Shown in pieces: positions 47,501-62,500 of a stretch of DNA of 64,000 nucleotides. This stretch comes from Phoenix dactylifera (taxonomy: Eukaryota; Streptophyta; Magnoliopsida; Arecales; Arecaceae). The translations under genes were made by a program, and so were the position numbers. A model generated the notes under the pieces. That model searched no databases. It was not told where the DNA came from and saw nothing but the letters and a program-made list of their open reading frames with translations. The stretch's first letter is position 1. Each line of letters starts with the position of its first letter. The DNA is taken from positions 36,815,360-36,879,359 of the forward strand of contig NC_052392.1 of NCBI RefSeq assembly GCF_009389715.1. Reading direction: 5' to 3'.

Positions 47501-50500
47501 ATTAGTGAACTTGTTTGAAGCCAAAGAGTTCTTGATGTTGATCTTTTCTTTTGACTAGGAACTATGGGCTTTGTTCAACTTCTGCTGCCCAGAAATCTTG
47601 GGTGATAAGGATGAGTAATGGACCTTCTCATCGTTCTAACTGGCCTTCATTTTTTTCGGTTACTGTACATTGAATGCTGTTTATTTTTGCAGGTTTAAAA
47701 TAAAATATGAAAATGCAATCCTTCGTGGAAATGACAAAAATGCTTCTGACCGGGAAAAACATATTGGTTCCACAGTTGCAAAGGTTTAAAATTTTCATCT
47801 GTTGCATCCATATTTTGTACCTTTGTCTTCTGCATGTCTACAGTTGCTAAAATCTCCAATGTAGTTGCTACTCAGAGCTAAAATCTCTGAATTTCTCGTA
47901 ATTCACAATTCACTTATACTGAATATTGTTGTTTCAAAAGTTGTACAAACTAAAGTTTTTTATATAAAAAAATGGAGAAAAGATGATTCGATATTTTAAG
48001 TTTCTTCTTGATTAACTTGTTACATGGAATCTCTTATTTGTGCTTGTTTTTGGTTTTCCTATTCTTTAACATGGAAAATTCAATAAATCATGTTTTAGAA
48101 TCATTTAAAAATGTAGGGAGATCAGCTCTGTATTATTTTTGACATATGAAAAATCATTACTGAAGTAGACTCAACTATTAATTTTTAATACAATTCTCCT
48201 AGAGCTATTTTTCTGATTTAGAGCACAGATTTAAAAGCTCCAAGTTGGTCAGTTTAAGATTGGCATTTATGATTGTATAATACTGTCCTTCCCTTCTCTG
48301 GAGTAAGTAACTTTTATTTTTGCATGGATATAAGCAACTAATAATTATTTTTTCGGAGCTGTATCTAGATATATTATTGGTAGTTGTATGGGCAGCTGAT
48401 GATCACTAATTGCATGCTAAAGGTAGTAAGCTATTCTTACAGATAAGATTGAGCAACTGGGACAAACATCATTGATTCAAAAGACATTCAATAGATTACA
48501 AAAACTTTCTGCAATTTCAGGATGTGATGTGAACAACATGGAAATCACAATTTGTAGAAGTTATGCCAAAGTCCAATGCCTTAGAAGTTGTGTGAAATAA
48601 ATGTGCATGCAAAAATACATAAATTCATGGAGCTTTATTCATCTACCAACACCCATGTCAAAATATTAATGCCCATGTTGAAACTCAACTATGTGCATCT
48701 AGGGAGCATAAATGAAGTTCTGTCATTCATGATACACAGACAATAAGTGAACCTGTCTTAAGTAATGCAGAAACATATATAAATTATTATGCATTCATGA
48801 AGATAGGATTCTTGATGATATGAAAATCTTTGCTTTTTTTTGAAACCTCTTAGAATTCCTATGCCATTATTGTCTATGATTTGAGCTCAAACCATGGACA
48901 AATGTTGTGTGTTGGAATACTCCTAACCTTCTATAACAGGCTAAAGTTGTTGCACAAACAGATTCATGGATAGAAGACGTGGGAGTTGATAGCATTATGC
49001 CTTAATGCATGATTCTTTACGCACAAAAGAATTGACTAGAATAGAAAGAAATAGAAAGGATAGGTAGCTGCATATGGGTAGTACATCGTACTATCATTTG
49101 ATATGGGCCTGTACAGGTCCATCTCCTGGGGTCTGATATGCATGGAAATCAAGGTGGGGCATTCGGCACTATTTACTCTCTTAAGTATGGCTGGTACTAA
49201 TTATCTTGCCTGATGCACATCGATATTATTTGAAGCATAAATCCTAGTTGTGTGATATGTAAATACAAGACAGTGAGAAAATCTTTTGTTTGTAAAAGTT
49301 GGGATGCCAGTTAAAGCTTGTTAATTATAAATTTGTTCCTTGTACAGTGCTTTCTTTATCTTCCTGAGCTAAAGTTGTCTCATCCTGATTTTTTTCTAAT
49401 TTATTATTTAAATGGATCATACTTATAATCTGTCTTTTTATCTATGTATTTGATCTATAACATGACCTATGTAAGCATGTTAGTTTGTTTTGGCATCTGA
49501 AATCTTGCTGGTACACTCGCTTTTCTACAGGAGTTAAGAGAGCGTATAAAGCCATATTTTTTGCGGCGGTTAAAGAATGAAGTATTTCTTGAAGATGATG
49601 GGACTAAAAATGTAAAATTTTCTAAGAAGAATGAGATAATTATTTGGCTAAAACTAACATCTTGTCAGGTATTTATCAATCCTTCATGTGTGGTAATTTT
49701 GTCATCTCTGTTTCTTATTATTTGTTGAAATTCTTCATGTGTGGTAATTTTGTCATTTCTGATTCGTATTATTTGTTGATACTTGATAGTGAATTTTTGC
49801 CTTTTTTGTTAGTTGAAATTCTCTTTTGGATGCAGAGGCAATTATATGAAGCTTTTTTAAATAGCGACCTTGTTCATTCATCAATCAAGGGCTCGCCGTT
49901 AGCTGCATTAACGGTAATGATCACCTTCATTTGTGGGCTTTTGATGCCAAGGCCTAACTAGAAGCATGTTACCATCTTTGTAAATTATAGTGTTGTACTT
50001 AAGATTTTGTCTTTTCTCATGCATCTAATTTGCATAACTTTTAAGTAACACCATTTTTCCCTTATGCTATTTACATGTTCTTCATTGAAAAATCACTCCT
50101 GAGGCATTCTCAATATAATGTACAATTAAGTTCTAATTGAAGATTCTTGTTCTTACTGTCAATTCTGTCCTTTTTTTTAAGAAAAAAGAGAGCAGGGTAT
50201 GAAATCATGGAAAATTAGGGGCTACAGGTGATATTCATGGTGCCCTATTGACACACTCTGAAGATGCAATTGTTGATGCTTGTAAGCTCAATTATTTAAG
50301 TCTATCACATTGTTATCTTCAAACCATTTTTAGCTATGTACTCAGTGAAAACATTTACTGACCATTTAATCTGCTATGGTAACAGATGGAAGAAAAAATT
50401 GTAAAAGTCCACTTATTTATAAATTGTCCTCTTTAGAACTATGGTAACAGATGGAAGAAAAAATTGTGAAAAAGACAAATATTCAGCTTGTAAATTTTTA

Positions 50501-53500
50501 ACTGACATAGCATTATCTGGAAATTACTTTCTGAGGGAATTGTGAAGGGAAATAATCAGTAGTATCATCATTACCATCAACCAAGTCTACTTCCAGCAGA
50601 TGTGTTTGTCTATGAAAGCATAACTCAAAGTTGAAAACTCTCCACCGATGATTTAACATATTCTTACAATTAAGTGTCAATTCTGATCTTAGCACTGATA
50701 TTTGGTGCCAAAATGGTAACTGTTTACAAAAGGAGGGCTTGCCATGAAACCTAGAAGGTTCACTGCTGAATGTGGGAACTTACATTGGTGATTGGTCCAC
50801 AACTTAAGCTTATGAAATCAAGAAGCAACCCTCTGAAGTTCCAATGAACTTGAAGAGAATCTAGGTGAAGAGGAAAATATTGAAACTTGGAAATATTTTC
50901 ATTCTCTACAGTACAAACTATAAGCCAAAGAATAAAATTTCATTTTTATTAATAATTGCCCACAAGTTCTTAGAAATTTTTGGATATAACGATGTTCTGT
51001 GGCTGTGGACTTTTTCTTACAGTAGTACCTAATTCAATTTTGTTGGCTTTGAATCAGATATTAAAGAAAATATGTGACCACCCATTGCTTTTGACTAAAA
51101 AAGCTGCAGAAGGCATACTTGAAGGGATGGATTCAATGTTGAACCGCGAAGAGCTCAGCATGGTTGAAGAGATGGCTATGAATTTAGCAAATATGACTGA
51201 TCATGATGATGCTCCACAAGTTGATCTCAACGTGTCATGCAAGATATCTTTTATATTGTCCTTACTGGTCAGAACCTTCTGTTTTATGGATGATAATTTT
51301 AATGCCAATCTTTTTTCAGGAAAATTTTATCCAATATGATCCTTATCTGGCAGGAAAACTTGATTCAAGGGGGACATGTCGTGCTGATATTTTCTCAGAC
51401 TCGTAAAATGCTAAATCTTGTTCAGGTTTTTGTCTCTATAAGCACATGCTTTTTTTTTTTGCTTCCACATACATGTGATGCTCAACATAAATTAAGTAGT
51501 TACACTGAAGCATATCTCTTTCAGTTGTTGAAGAAAGTACCCTAATCACGTATGCTGATAAAGATGATATTTTCCTTCACCACCAGTCTAGGTATGATTA
51601 GCTAAAAGTGGGATGAATTGAATTTTAAAGTTCTACTGGACAATGTCTCGTATAGTACAGGGATCCTGCAAGTTTAGATGTTTATTTATTAAACATGGAT
51701 TTCCCCTTAACCACAAGTCAGCCATGAAAGAGACATTGTACAAAAAAAAAAAAACAAAGAAGTAGACTTTCGCTCATGTCGACTGTTGAAAAATCAGTTC
51801 AGTACTTCGAAACACTGAGTGGCTTCACCAATGTAACACTATTATGCTCAGTAAAGTGCTTCGTACGTTTACTAAGGGTTTTTTAAAAAAATATATTACT
51901 TTCTGTATTTTGTTTAAAGTCTTAATATGACATATTTTATATGGATATTTGCTTTTGTATATATGTCAAACACAAAATGTGATAATTCTGTCAATATGAC
52001 TGGTTGACCATATGAATTTGTTGAATACTATGGTCGCTTTGGGGGGATTTAGATTTAAAAACCATGATTTATCTCTTTCATGAATTCAAAATTTTGAATT
52101 TTAAAAGTCGAGATTCTTTTATGAGGTGTTTGGTTATTATAGGTGAAAGTTTGAAAATTGAAGAACTGAAGATATGAAGGAGAGGAAATCGTGAATTTGA
52201 AAAATGCTACTCGAACTGGACGTTTCGATTTTCTGATTTAGGGCCTTGTTGAGATTTCATCACGCAACCGAATACACCTTGTTGCAAAATCATGATTAGC
52301 AATTTCTAATAACATGATTTTCTGGAACATCCAAACATCTTTTTTTTCTGTTGACTTATTTTCTGGCTCAGCTTTATTCTGAAATAAATGAGTATAATTT
52401 ATACATGTACAATTAAGAATACCTGGAAAGGCAATTAGAAGTAAAACAAAAGGCAGAAAGATAGAATGGTGAAGAAACAACGACGAATCGAAACATGACA
52501 GAACCACTGCCAACTTGCAAGTCAAACTCATCAGTTCAAAGAGAAATATTTGCAATAACAAATCCCTAATTTTGTCATCATCAAACCAAGAGCCTTAAAA
52601 CACTACTGATATTTTTTTATTTTGCATACTTTCACTAATTAGCAAGTGATGGAGCACACTCAAACTATTGGTCAACCCTTTTACAGAAAATTCATACAAT
52701 TATCCTCTTTTTGGCTCTTTCTTTGGAAGAGTTATTTTCTGTGTGCACTGTAATAGTTCTGTTCTAGTATTTAAGGAAGTACGAAGATCGATGCTTAAAG
52801 TGATGAATTTGTGCATTTGAATATTAATTATGCTGAATTATCATAGTTTATTTTTATTGGTTTCATACTGTATAAGTATATATGCAGGAAGCACTGATAT
52901 CAGAGGGATATAAGTTCTTACGCATTGATGGTACTACCAAAGTTTCTGACAGAGAAAAGATTGTGAAGGTCCATATTTTCTGCATTTAGTTAGCAAGCTT
53001 TGAGGTTTTTTGCTTGATTATTTTCTTTTTAAAGGTATTTCCATTTTAGGATTTTCAAGAAGGTGCTGGTGCTCCTATCTTCTTGTTGACCTCACAAGTT
53101 GGTGGGCTTGGTTTGACACTTACAAAAGCAGATCGTGTTATTGTGGTTGATCCAGCATGGAACCCAAGGTGATTCATTTATGATTATACTTGTGACATGT
53201 GTATTTATATCACATAATTAACAAATTTTTTGATGTCTGTGACTGTTGATTTTATATCGCCTTTTATTGTCCTTAATGTATGTTCTATTTCAGTTTTTAG
53301 ATAATCTGATATTTCTATCTATTTCCAAATATATGTAGCTGTAGTAGCTGCTTTCTCTTGCAATTGTGTTGTCAGTCATATTGTGGGAAAATATTTTGAT
53401 CTGCATTTTTCCAGAAGGATTTTTGCTTATACAATAGAAGAAATGCAATCAGAAGAATATCTAGATGACAAAATAACTCGTAAGATTAGTTTTCATTTGG

Positions 53501-56500
53501 ATGCTCCTGAAAAATTATGGATAGGATAATATCTCAATAAAAGAATAATGAATTCCAGATGCTGTATTATATTTTCATTTCTTAATCCAAAATTGTGTTA
53601 CTATACATTTGACAAACTATTATATACATGGTATTAATTGTTTTCCATCACCTTCACATGCCAAACTGAGTGGATAATTTGAAGGTTTGAAGTACTTGCT
53701 GCACTTACTGGGTCCTCAGTTGAGGGTGACTTCTTGAAGAGACTGTATATACTTCCCTGCTAATTCTTCATACCAACTTCTTGCTGCTTTCTTTGCAATG
53801 TATTAGAAATTAGAACTATAAAAATTTGTACTTTATTATTCTCAATCAGGCTTGTGTAGGAGATTTTTGTATTGGAAGATGTTATGCTCCTTAAACCTTT
53901 CGGAAAGCAGCACTTGATTGTTAAGTAGCTATAGAAAAATTTCTGGAATAATTGAACTTGCAAGGTATCATCAAACTCATTTGTCAATTCATTATTGGAC
54001 TAAGATTTCCTATGAAAATATTCACCACATATTTATCTAATATTGCTTTTCTCCTTGAGATTTCATACTTAATAGTTCAAGGTTTCAAATGTTGAAGGTT
54101 GACTTATTTATGCTAACTATCTATTCTGTTGTGGATGTCTCCACTTCAAATATCTTGTTTTTGGTTCTAATTTTCCTGTATGTTTGTTTTCTAAACTAAT
54201 GTCATATTTTATTCCCCTGTTAAGCACAAGCACATGGTGACTCTGATAAACTTTATTTTTCTCTTCCAGTCTTCTCTTTCTAGGATAATGCCTCATAAGT
54301 TCTTATCGACGATGGCCACAGGATTGGATGCAAAGATGTCTTGCAAATTATGCATGTGCATGTTTCAATGTATTTATTCTATTGTTAAGCTCAAAACCTT
54401 GAGTGTTATCTCTCCACCGCATGCATCTATAGCATATGTTGAAATATAGTGTATTTATTAGTGTAACTAGGATTTTGACCACTTGGTAGTTTGCTTGGTT
54501 CAGATACAATGAAAACATAGGTTGATTAGATTGATAATGCCAAGTCATAAGCAGGAGCTCGATTCCTTGTTTCGTTAATTTTGGCTTAGCCATACAATTC
54601 CTGCTTACCTATGGGTTCCTTCCAATGAAGAGTGCTCTGAATAGAAAAATTCTTGAGATCATTTACGGCTCCCTCTATCTGAGTTGACCTCAGCATCCTT
54701 TATTCCAACTGTGGAATTTGAATTTAGGGCGCACTTGTATTCATTTTGGCCTAGGCTTGATTCATTCTGAGCTGACCATTTCAAAACTATGGATATCATT
54801 TTGAGTGTCCTCACTAGACTTACTGATATTCTAATGAAATGATGCGCTTCCCCGAACTAGTCTTGGAGATTTAGCAATTTCAAGTTGAATACTCGACCCC
54901 TAATGATAGGTATGGATTATGCTGTAAATTAACTCAGAGAAAATCTGTCTCGGCTCATGGCACCTTATCGATCACTATTTTTTGATCAGTCTTGATTTTC
55001 CCCCAAAGGGAATTTTGCTACCTTTCTTTAGTGTTATTGAAATTTGGCTATCTTTACCTTGGATGATCTCTACTTAATTGTTATTGCCCTTTGGTTGTTT
55101 ACACAGTACGGACAACCAGAGTGTAGACCGTGCTTATCGAATTGGGCAAACTAAGGATGTCCTTGTATATCGAATGATGACTTGTGGGACCGTTGAAGAA
55201 AAGATTTACAAAATGCAGGTCTGGATTTTGATATGTTGTACATATTTTGTGACTGTTGAAATCTGTTGGTTTATTTTCTTGAGAATGCCATCAGCATTAT
55301 GAACGTGAGCTCTGAGTTCAATTTTTTTTTTGCTTAAAAGGGATCAGTTTGATTTATTAGGGTCTTATTTCAGCAGTATATTCAAAATCAGTTTACCATA
55401 TGTTTTTAAAACTTACTGAAAACCCCTATTCTCAATTTGCTTCTTGTTTTATTTGGTTACTCATCAACATTATTGATGTCAAACTTTTGCTGCCATTTAT
55501 TTGCTTTTGTATATTATTTTTGACAAAATCTTTTCAAACAATTCTGTTGGATGTGAATGGGTAAAATTCTTCCAGGTTTTCAAGGGGGGTTTATTTAGAA
55601 CTGCCACGGAAAACAAAGAACAAACTCGTTACTTCAGCCAGAAGGTACCCTCATAAATTATTTTCATTGTTAGTAATTTGTTTTTGCTCATAAAATAATT
55701 ATTATCCTAATCACTTACCTTTTATTATGATCATTTCCTATAGTACTATTCAGCATTTTAACATTTATTTTGTACCCTGTAATAGCTTGCCTTACTACCC
55801 TTCTCTGGTTATTGTTATGATGAATGATATTAGGACATTCAAGAGCTTTTTAGTCTGCCTGAACAAGGGTTTGATGTTTCACTAACTCAGCAACAATTGC
55901 ATGAGGAGCATGATCAGCAGCAAACAATGTATTGATTCTATTTCCTTAGTTTGATCAGCCTTTTATGTTGTTCGAACTTTTATTACTGCAATAATTGGTT
56001 CTTTTTTTTTTGTTGCAAAATCAGTCTATCTATTTTTCTATCTGTTTCTATACCTATGTCTATTTTGTCTATATATATATGGTCAAAAATTGAACAGTTT
56101 AAATAACACGAAACTTTTTGACCACTTGATACATAGGCTAGGGGTCTCCAAATCATATGATTTTTCGGGTATAAGTAGTTTAGAAGTAATAGATCACATC
56201 CAATGACCTGATCATTGATGTGGGACTGTCATCGTCCAATTCAAAAAAGGTCCAACTCTATAAGAGTTACATGTGTAGGTATGTGCGTATATACATACAT
56301 ACACGTGTATGTATGCTATCTAGTTTACAATAACCATAACCATTATCTTCAAACCTTGTCCCAACTATTTTGGTTCCTCTGCTTCATAAGTTGAGGTCTT
56401 TTTTAATAACTCACTATCAACCAAATGTTAATTAATAACTCACTTTGCTTTATGAATCTTCATGCATTTAAAGCATGCTATCTGCATATACAGTAGTGGT

Positions 56501-59500
56501 CTATTTTCTTTCATTACAAATCAAAGATTAAGAGTTATTTTATTGAGTATATTTACAATACATGTTATCAAATTGGGTTGTGTGTATGCAAACGCATATC
56601 AACCACAATTTGCTATTATTCTCTAAAACAGATCAAGGTGCTTGAGTCTCATTAAATGCAATGCTCTTTCTGATTACTTTTTTAAAATAGATTTGTGTTC
56701 CTGTTTCTGTAGTGTTGAACATGCACTTGAATATCAATTTTTGGAATAGAATAATCTTTGTAACATCATGTATTTCTCCTGATGTTTTGTGTTCTATCAG
56801 GGATGACTCTTTGCTGAACCATATAAAGTTTCTAGAGAGTCAAGGTATTGCTGGTGTTAGTCATCATAGTTTGCTCTTCTCTAAGACTGCTGTTGTACCA
56901 CTTGTGCAGGAGAGTAATGAAGTCCAGAGGTCAGTCTTTATCTTATCTTCGTTGGTTTTGAATTAATTTTATGTTGCTGAATGTTGCTTTTAAAAATATA
57001 AAAGGTTTTAAAGACTGTTCTTATCTCTGTGTTGCCTACATGGATGATAAAAATTATTGTGTTTGAGTATAAGAATGTCATAAGCTTGTTTGTCTATCTT
57101 ATATTTAATCATATATTTTGCATATTATGTGAATTTATTCTTTCTTTTTTGTATATGTGCACCGGGAGATGGCTATTTGATCACTAATTCTTTTTTTTTT
57201 TTTTGTGGTGGTGGGGGGGGGGGGGGGGGGGGTGTTGTCATTTCTACTTACTTTTGGCAACTTGAAAGCAGTTTTTTCGACCTTGTGATTATCATATTTT
57301 AGAAGAACTATTTGTGGTAGGATTGCCATGTATTGCGCCCACTGTCAAGTCCATGTATTCATCAAATTCATGGCTGTTCATACGACTTTTTGTGCTAAAC
57401 AAATTGGGAATCAACAGGTGGGTTATAAAATTGGTAGTTCATTTATAACAAGTAAAGTCTACCTGAAGAACTTAATTAGTTTTATCTTTGGAACCATGGA
57501 TTTTGTCCTCCCTGAGATACAACTTTGCCATGCACATGAGGGACCTTACCTTGATGCATGTCCAACATTTATAGATTTGTTGCATATAGTACTGCTTTCT
57601 TTGAAAATCTAACATATTAATGGGTCTGGTTGGTTTCTTGCAACTGGTTTCTGCAGTGAATTACAAGTTCATGCACCTCTAATTTGGGCAAATGTTATTA
57701 GTCTAGTTTGGTTTGACGCAATTGCAATAGCTCTAGGCAAATGTAATTAGGTTTCTGCCATTTGGTTAGATAAAACCAGTATGAATCTCATGACTTCATA
57801 CTTGGAGTGGTGAGCTTTTTCCCATCTCCCAAGTATAATCATAAAAGAGTTAAGCTCTATATCTGTAATAACTGTCTTTTCCTTCAACCTAAAGATGCCA
57901 TCTGTCTTTTTCACACGCAGCTCATAGATCAAGACTTCATAGGTAACAACACTAAGTATAATCCTAGAGCTTTATTATTTCGAGAACAACCCAATTATCA
58001 TCTCAACCTCACCCGATTTGCAAAGCACATTGATCAGACATGCATAACAGTGCATCTAGCTGTGCAAATCACTGTGATGCATCAAACACCATTTATGTAA
58101 CTTCTTTGTATTTGACTTTAGGAAGCAAACTGAGAGTACACATCTTCAAACATGGGCATGGCTCACATTAACCAGAACAAGGCAACAGTAGAGAGCCTTG
58201 TGCCACCTAATCTGAACTAAGTGGAGCACTTCTGGTAGATGAAGGGAAGGCCCTGATGCTCGAGGGAGAAGTGGTGGATGGATGAGCAGTAGATGAGGAG
58301 GTGGAGCTAGATGAGCTGATTGAGGTGATGATGGAAGAGATTTGTGGGGCTCCTCTTATCAAATGGCTGAGTCAGAGGATGGGTGAGATGATTGCGGAAG
58401 AGGTAGGTCTCTGTCTATTCCAAAGGGCAGTATCAAGGGATGGATAAGGGAAGTTGGTCAGGGCGTAGAATAGAAGAAAGGTGGTGGTACATTGTGGCGG
58501 TGTATGGTAGCAATGGTGGTGTAAGATAACACTGAGGCCTGAGGGTATAGTTTACATTCAACTATTCAAGCATTTGGAAGTGGAGATGGTGGCTAGAAAT
58601 GATTGGAGCAAGCCTTGTTCAAATTGAAGGGGGAGACCCATCCACCGACTTTTGAGGGAGCCGCTGGAACTGATGTTGGCAGCCTGACAATCCAAACTTT
58701 TCAGTGGTTGCAGGAGGAGATGTAGAGGGCTTTTGAGGAGGGTAGGGGGTGATAGTTGGATGGAGAGTACATCTACTGAGAGTAGCTGGTGATGGCTTGG
58801 TCCATTCAAGTCGCAAGTGGTGTCTTTTTGGCACCACAAGATATTGCATCAGGACGTATGCTTATAGTTGGTGTAAGATGCAACATAAAGGTGTTATGCA
58901 TCATCAGTTATACGAGCTCTATCAAGTTGCAGCAAACTAAGCATAGGATTTGAGCCAGTTGCTGCAACTGCTTATGCAGGTAACTAAACGGACCCTAGGC
59001 AGTGCTAGAGTTTTGCTTTTTTTTTTTTTGCCAAAGCAGATCATAAGACTAAGAATTCAAGATATTTTCACCTTTACTTGTAGCAAATGATGTGAAATTC
59101 TAGAATTCTTTAGTTGGAGGTGCCCTTTTATTTGTGTATATGTTGCATGTGTAGGCATAGAGCATCTACACATATAGCCATCATTTAGCTGAGTAGCTGA
59201 TAGGCTACCAATCTGTTAGTACTTGTCCATTTGGTGACGACATTGTGCCGAACTTAAGAACAATTGATGATGATGACATTGGTTGGTTTTGACACCCATT
59301 TCCTATTGGAAGAGTTGCAAAAGAATCTGTTAGTACTTGTCCATTTGCATGCCTGCTGTGGCCAAATTAGTCCATCAGTTTCATTCTGTAGATAGTCACT
59401 AATTCTCGTTATTCTTAAGAGATGGAGCAAGGTTTCTGTTAGTGACATTGACTACTTGTCCCAAGATTTGCTAGATATAATCTGCTGAAAAAACCAGGTA

Positions 59501-62500
59501 TATCCTATTCACTCAATAATCTACCTGGAGCAGGTTATGTAAATAATACAGCAGCAATCTTCCAGCATAATTTTGCTTCATATATGAGCTGTAGATATGG
59601 AGATTTAGTGGAGAAACAATTTATTAGTCAGAATTTGGTAGGGTGCTAATCTAAGCCATCAATTGTAGATATCAAATTTTCTATCTGGTATATAATATTC
59701 CACAAGGTGAAAAATGGACCATTGCTAGTGTTGAATTTCGCAAAGTCCATAGAAAAAATTAGAGGTTTAGATGAATCACCCTTGTGGATGTCCATTGTAG
59801 TTAACCATGTGGCACCACAAGCATCCATGTGGCATTCACCTGAAGTTCTGATTTTAGTTTGATCAACGCATTGGTAGTTCGTTGTTTTTCTTCTGATGAT
59901 TTTATTCAATTCGCTAAGTTTGCCCCATCTATTGCTTCTTTTAAATGTCTTTTGACTATCCAAAAATGTTTATTTTGCTCAAGAACTATTTTAACAATAG
60001 ATGCATTGCGTTTCTAATTTTAGGCGACATTAGAAGATGGCAAATCTTTATGGCATTTTTTAGCTTAATCTTTTGTTATGACTTACAACTTGTATTGCCA
60101 TGGCTGATGATCCCATAGTTAGATCTGTCAAGGAATGGTACTTTCCTCAAATGATGGGCTTATCTCTATTCATGATTCTCCATCAAAGAAATTTAGAAAT
60201 TCAGAGATACAATGCTTTACAGCAGAATTATAAAAAAAAAAAGAGGGGGGGGGGGGGGGGGCACAACCCTGTGCACGAAGCTTTTTCCAAAAGGGAGAGT
60301 AGTTGCACATACCCAAAAGCCAATTTGGTCAAGTAAATAATCTTTTATTCTTCCTTAGTGCATGTCTGTGTTTCTTCTATGCGTATGTTTGTGTATGTGA
60401 GCCTTTTTGTAGTTCAGTTTCTCAGGACCCATGTTATCATAGTTCTCTTCTAGAGTTATTCACATGCCATCTACTTGAGCTTAGCTCTTGTAGCCTTTTT
60501 CCCACTGCAATAGAAATCTTTTTAGGAAAACTGTTTCAGAAGTTTCCTTGTTAATGTTACAAACTGCTTTCTTGACCTCAATACATCAAATTCTGCTTCC
60601 TCTTTTGAGACTAAGGCCGTGTTTAGTTCCTGAATAAATCTAACCAGCATATTTGAATAATTTTATTCAAATAGATATTTATTCCTTGTTAATCGGTTAA
60701 AACTATTTTGCTCCTCTCCCTCAAATATTTCTAACCATGTTAAAACTGCATTAGTACCACAAAGTTACTTTTCAGTTTTTATGAAAATCCAAAAGTGCCC
60801 CTGAAGAACCAAAACAAAAATGTTTGTCTGAATAAATGTGGATAAAGGTGAAAAGTGAACGTTATTCATGTTTATTTGGGAACTAAAGGGGTGTACGGGC
60901 TTGTTTGGATGCCATGGCACAAATCACTAGAATTTTTTCTAAAAGAAAAGCACAGGTTTGGAATGATTTTGCAATAAAATCCCAATAAAAATTCTACTTT
61001 TCTGCAGTGGTTGTTTTTGTAACTTGGAGGGGGGGGGGGGGGATTTATTGGACCAATTTGTTTGTGGGAACTAAAATGTTCTTAAGTAAATATATTCACC
61101 ACATGGCATATTTGGAACCAAATGAACTTAAAACCTCTTCTTCCTCTTAAGTAAATTACTGTATTGTCATTTTTTAATACTAAACCTAAAACACAAGGTC
61201 AGGAAAAATGCTTGGTCTAAGAATTTATATAATGCAATGCAATATGTAGGTTGATTTTAATATTGATTACCAGTTCATTGCCATAGATTAAATTGATGCT
61301 AGGAGAAAGTCAAGTTTTGATTTTAAACTTGATTTTTTATTATCATATTCAGCAATATAGGATTGACGGGACATTTCCATCATCTCTCCCTTCCATTCCC
61401 TATTCTCCATATTCACATCTAATCCACTCCGCGTGCTGAGCCTGCATGGAATCACCTTTTTACTATGATATTCTACTAAAGTCATCTGAATAGTTTGTTA
61501 GGGATGTTTTCCTCATGGTCTAGATTTTAGAGTGCCCATGGTATGCCTGATTACCACGAAATACCCTGGGGACTAGATACATTCATACAGGCCCTAAAAT
61601 TCAAGGGGAAAAGAATGTTTGAACCTGATAGAAAAGGGAAATGCTTGCATGTATCTTGGTATAAACTAGACCTGAAGAACCAGAATGGGTACTGAAATTT
61701 CAGAAGATATTTTGCCTTGTAAATTTATATATCTAACTGGAATGCTACTTCTTGTATCAATGTCCATATGAATCTTAAAGATGCAACATTTCAGACTTTC
61801 AGTAATGTATGCCTTATGTTGTAAAATTATAACATAGAGATTTTTCACTTTGTACCATCGTGTGGACTTTATGTTTGTTATATGCACTAAATTTCTTCCT
61901 TAAGTGACATAGTTATGCCAAACTGACGATTATTTGCAGTAAGATGGGAAACAGAATTGTTAGAAGTTCAAAATCAGGGTCATCATTTGAACGTGCAGTG
62001 AACGGGTGTGAACTGGAAACTTATTATGCTTAATCTACCAGAGAAGAGTGGCTTTTGGAACAAAACTAACCAATGGTCATTTTATGTTTTAACAGGGCAG
62101 CTTATGCACTCAACCCAAAAGATCAGAAGTTCACTTCTAGAACATATACTCCCAGGACTTCACCAAATGAAGCAAAAGACAGTCCTGAGAACATTGATGA
62201 GAGAATCAAACGTTTATCTAAAACTTTGGCAGACAAGGTAGAATTCTCAAAGCTTTATTTTGTGCATGCTCACGTGCATGTTTGTGAATACTTATATTTG
62301 CCACCATGAACCTGTGATCTCTGACTAGTTGCTAACCCCTGGAAAAAATGGGTTACAGGCCCTGGTTTCAAAACTTCCAGATCGTGGAGATAGGATACGC
62401 AAACAGATAGCTGAATTGAATCAACAGATCTGTACTATTAGAGAATCGCCACTTGACAACTCAATAGAAAGGAAGGAACCAGAAGTAATTAATGTAGATG

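Larger units (their letters stand above)
56930..62095 (+). other. Large intron 17 of CHR24
   Basis: 5.2 kb, hosting a candidate 1.4-kb TIR element (57622), two SINE/MITE remnants (60262, 60615) and three poly-G tracts. The remaining stretches (about 58996-60230 and 61045-62095) show nothing recognisable. The coding frame is intact on both sides. Confidence 0.75.
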
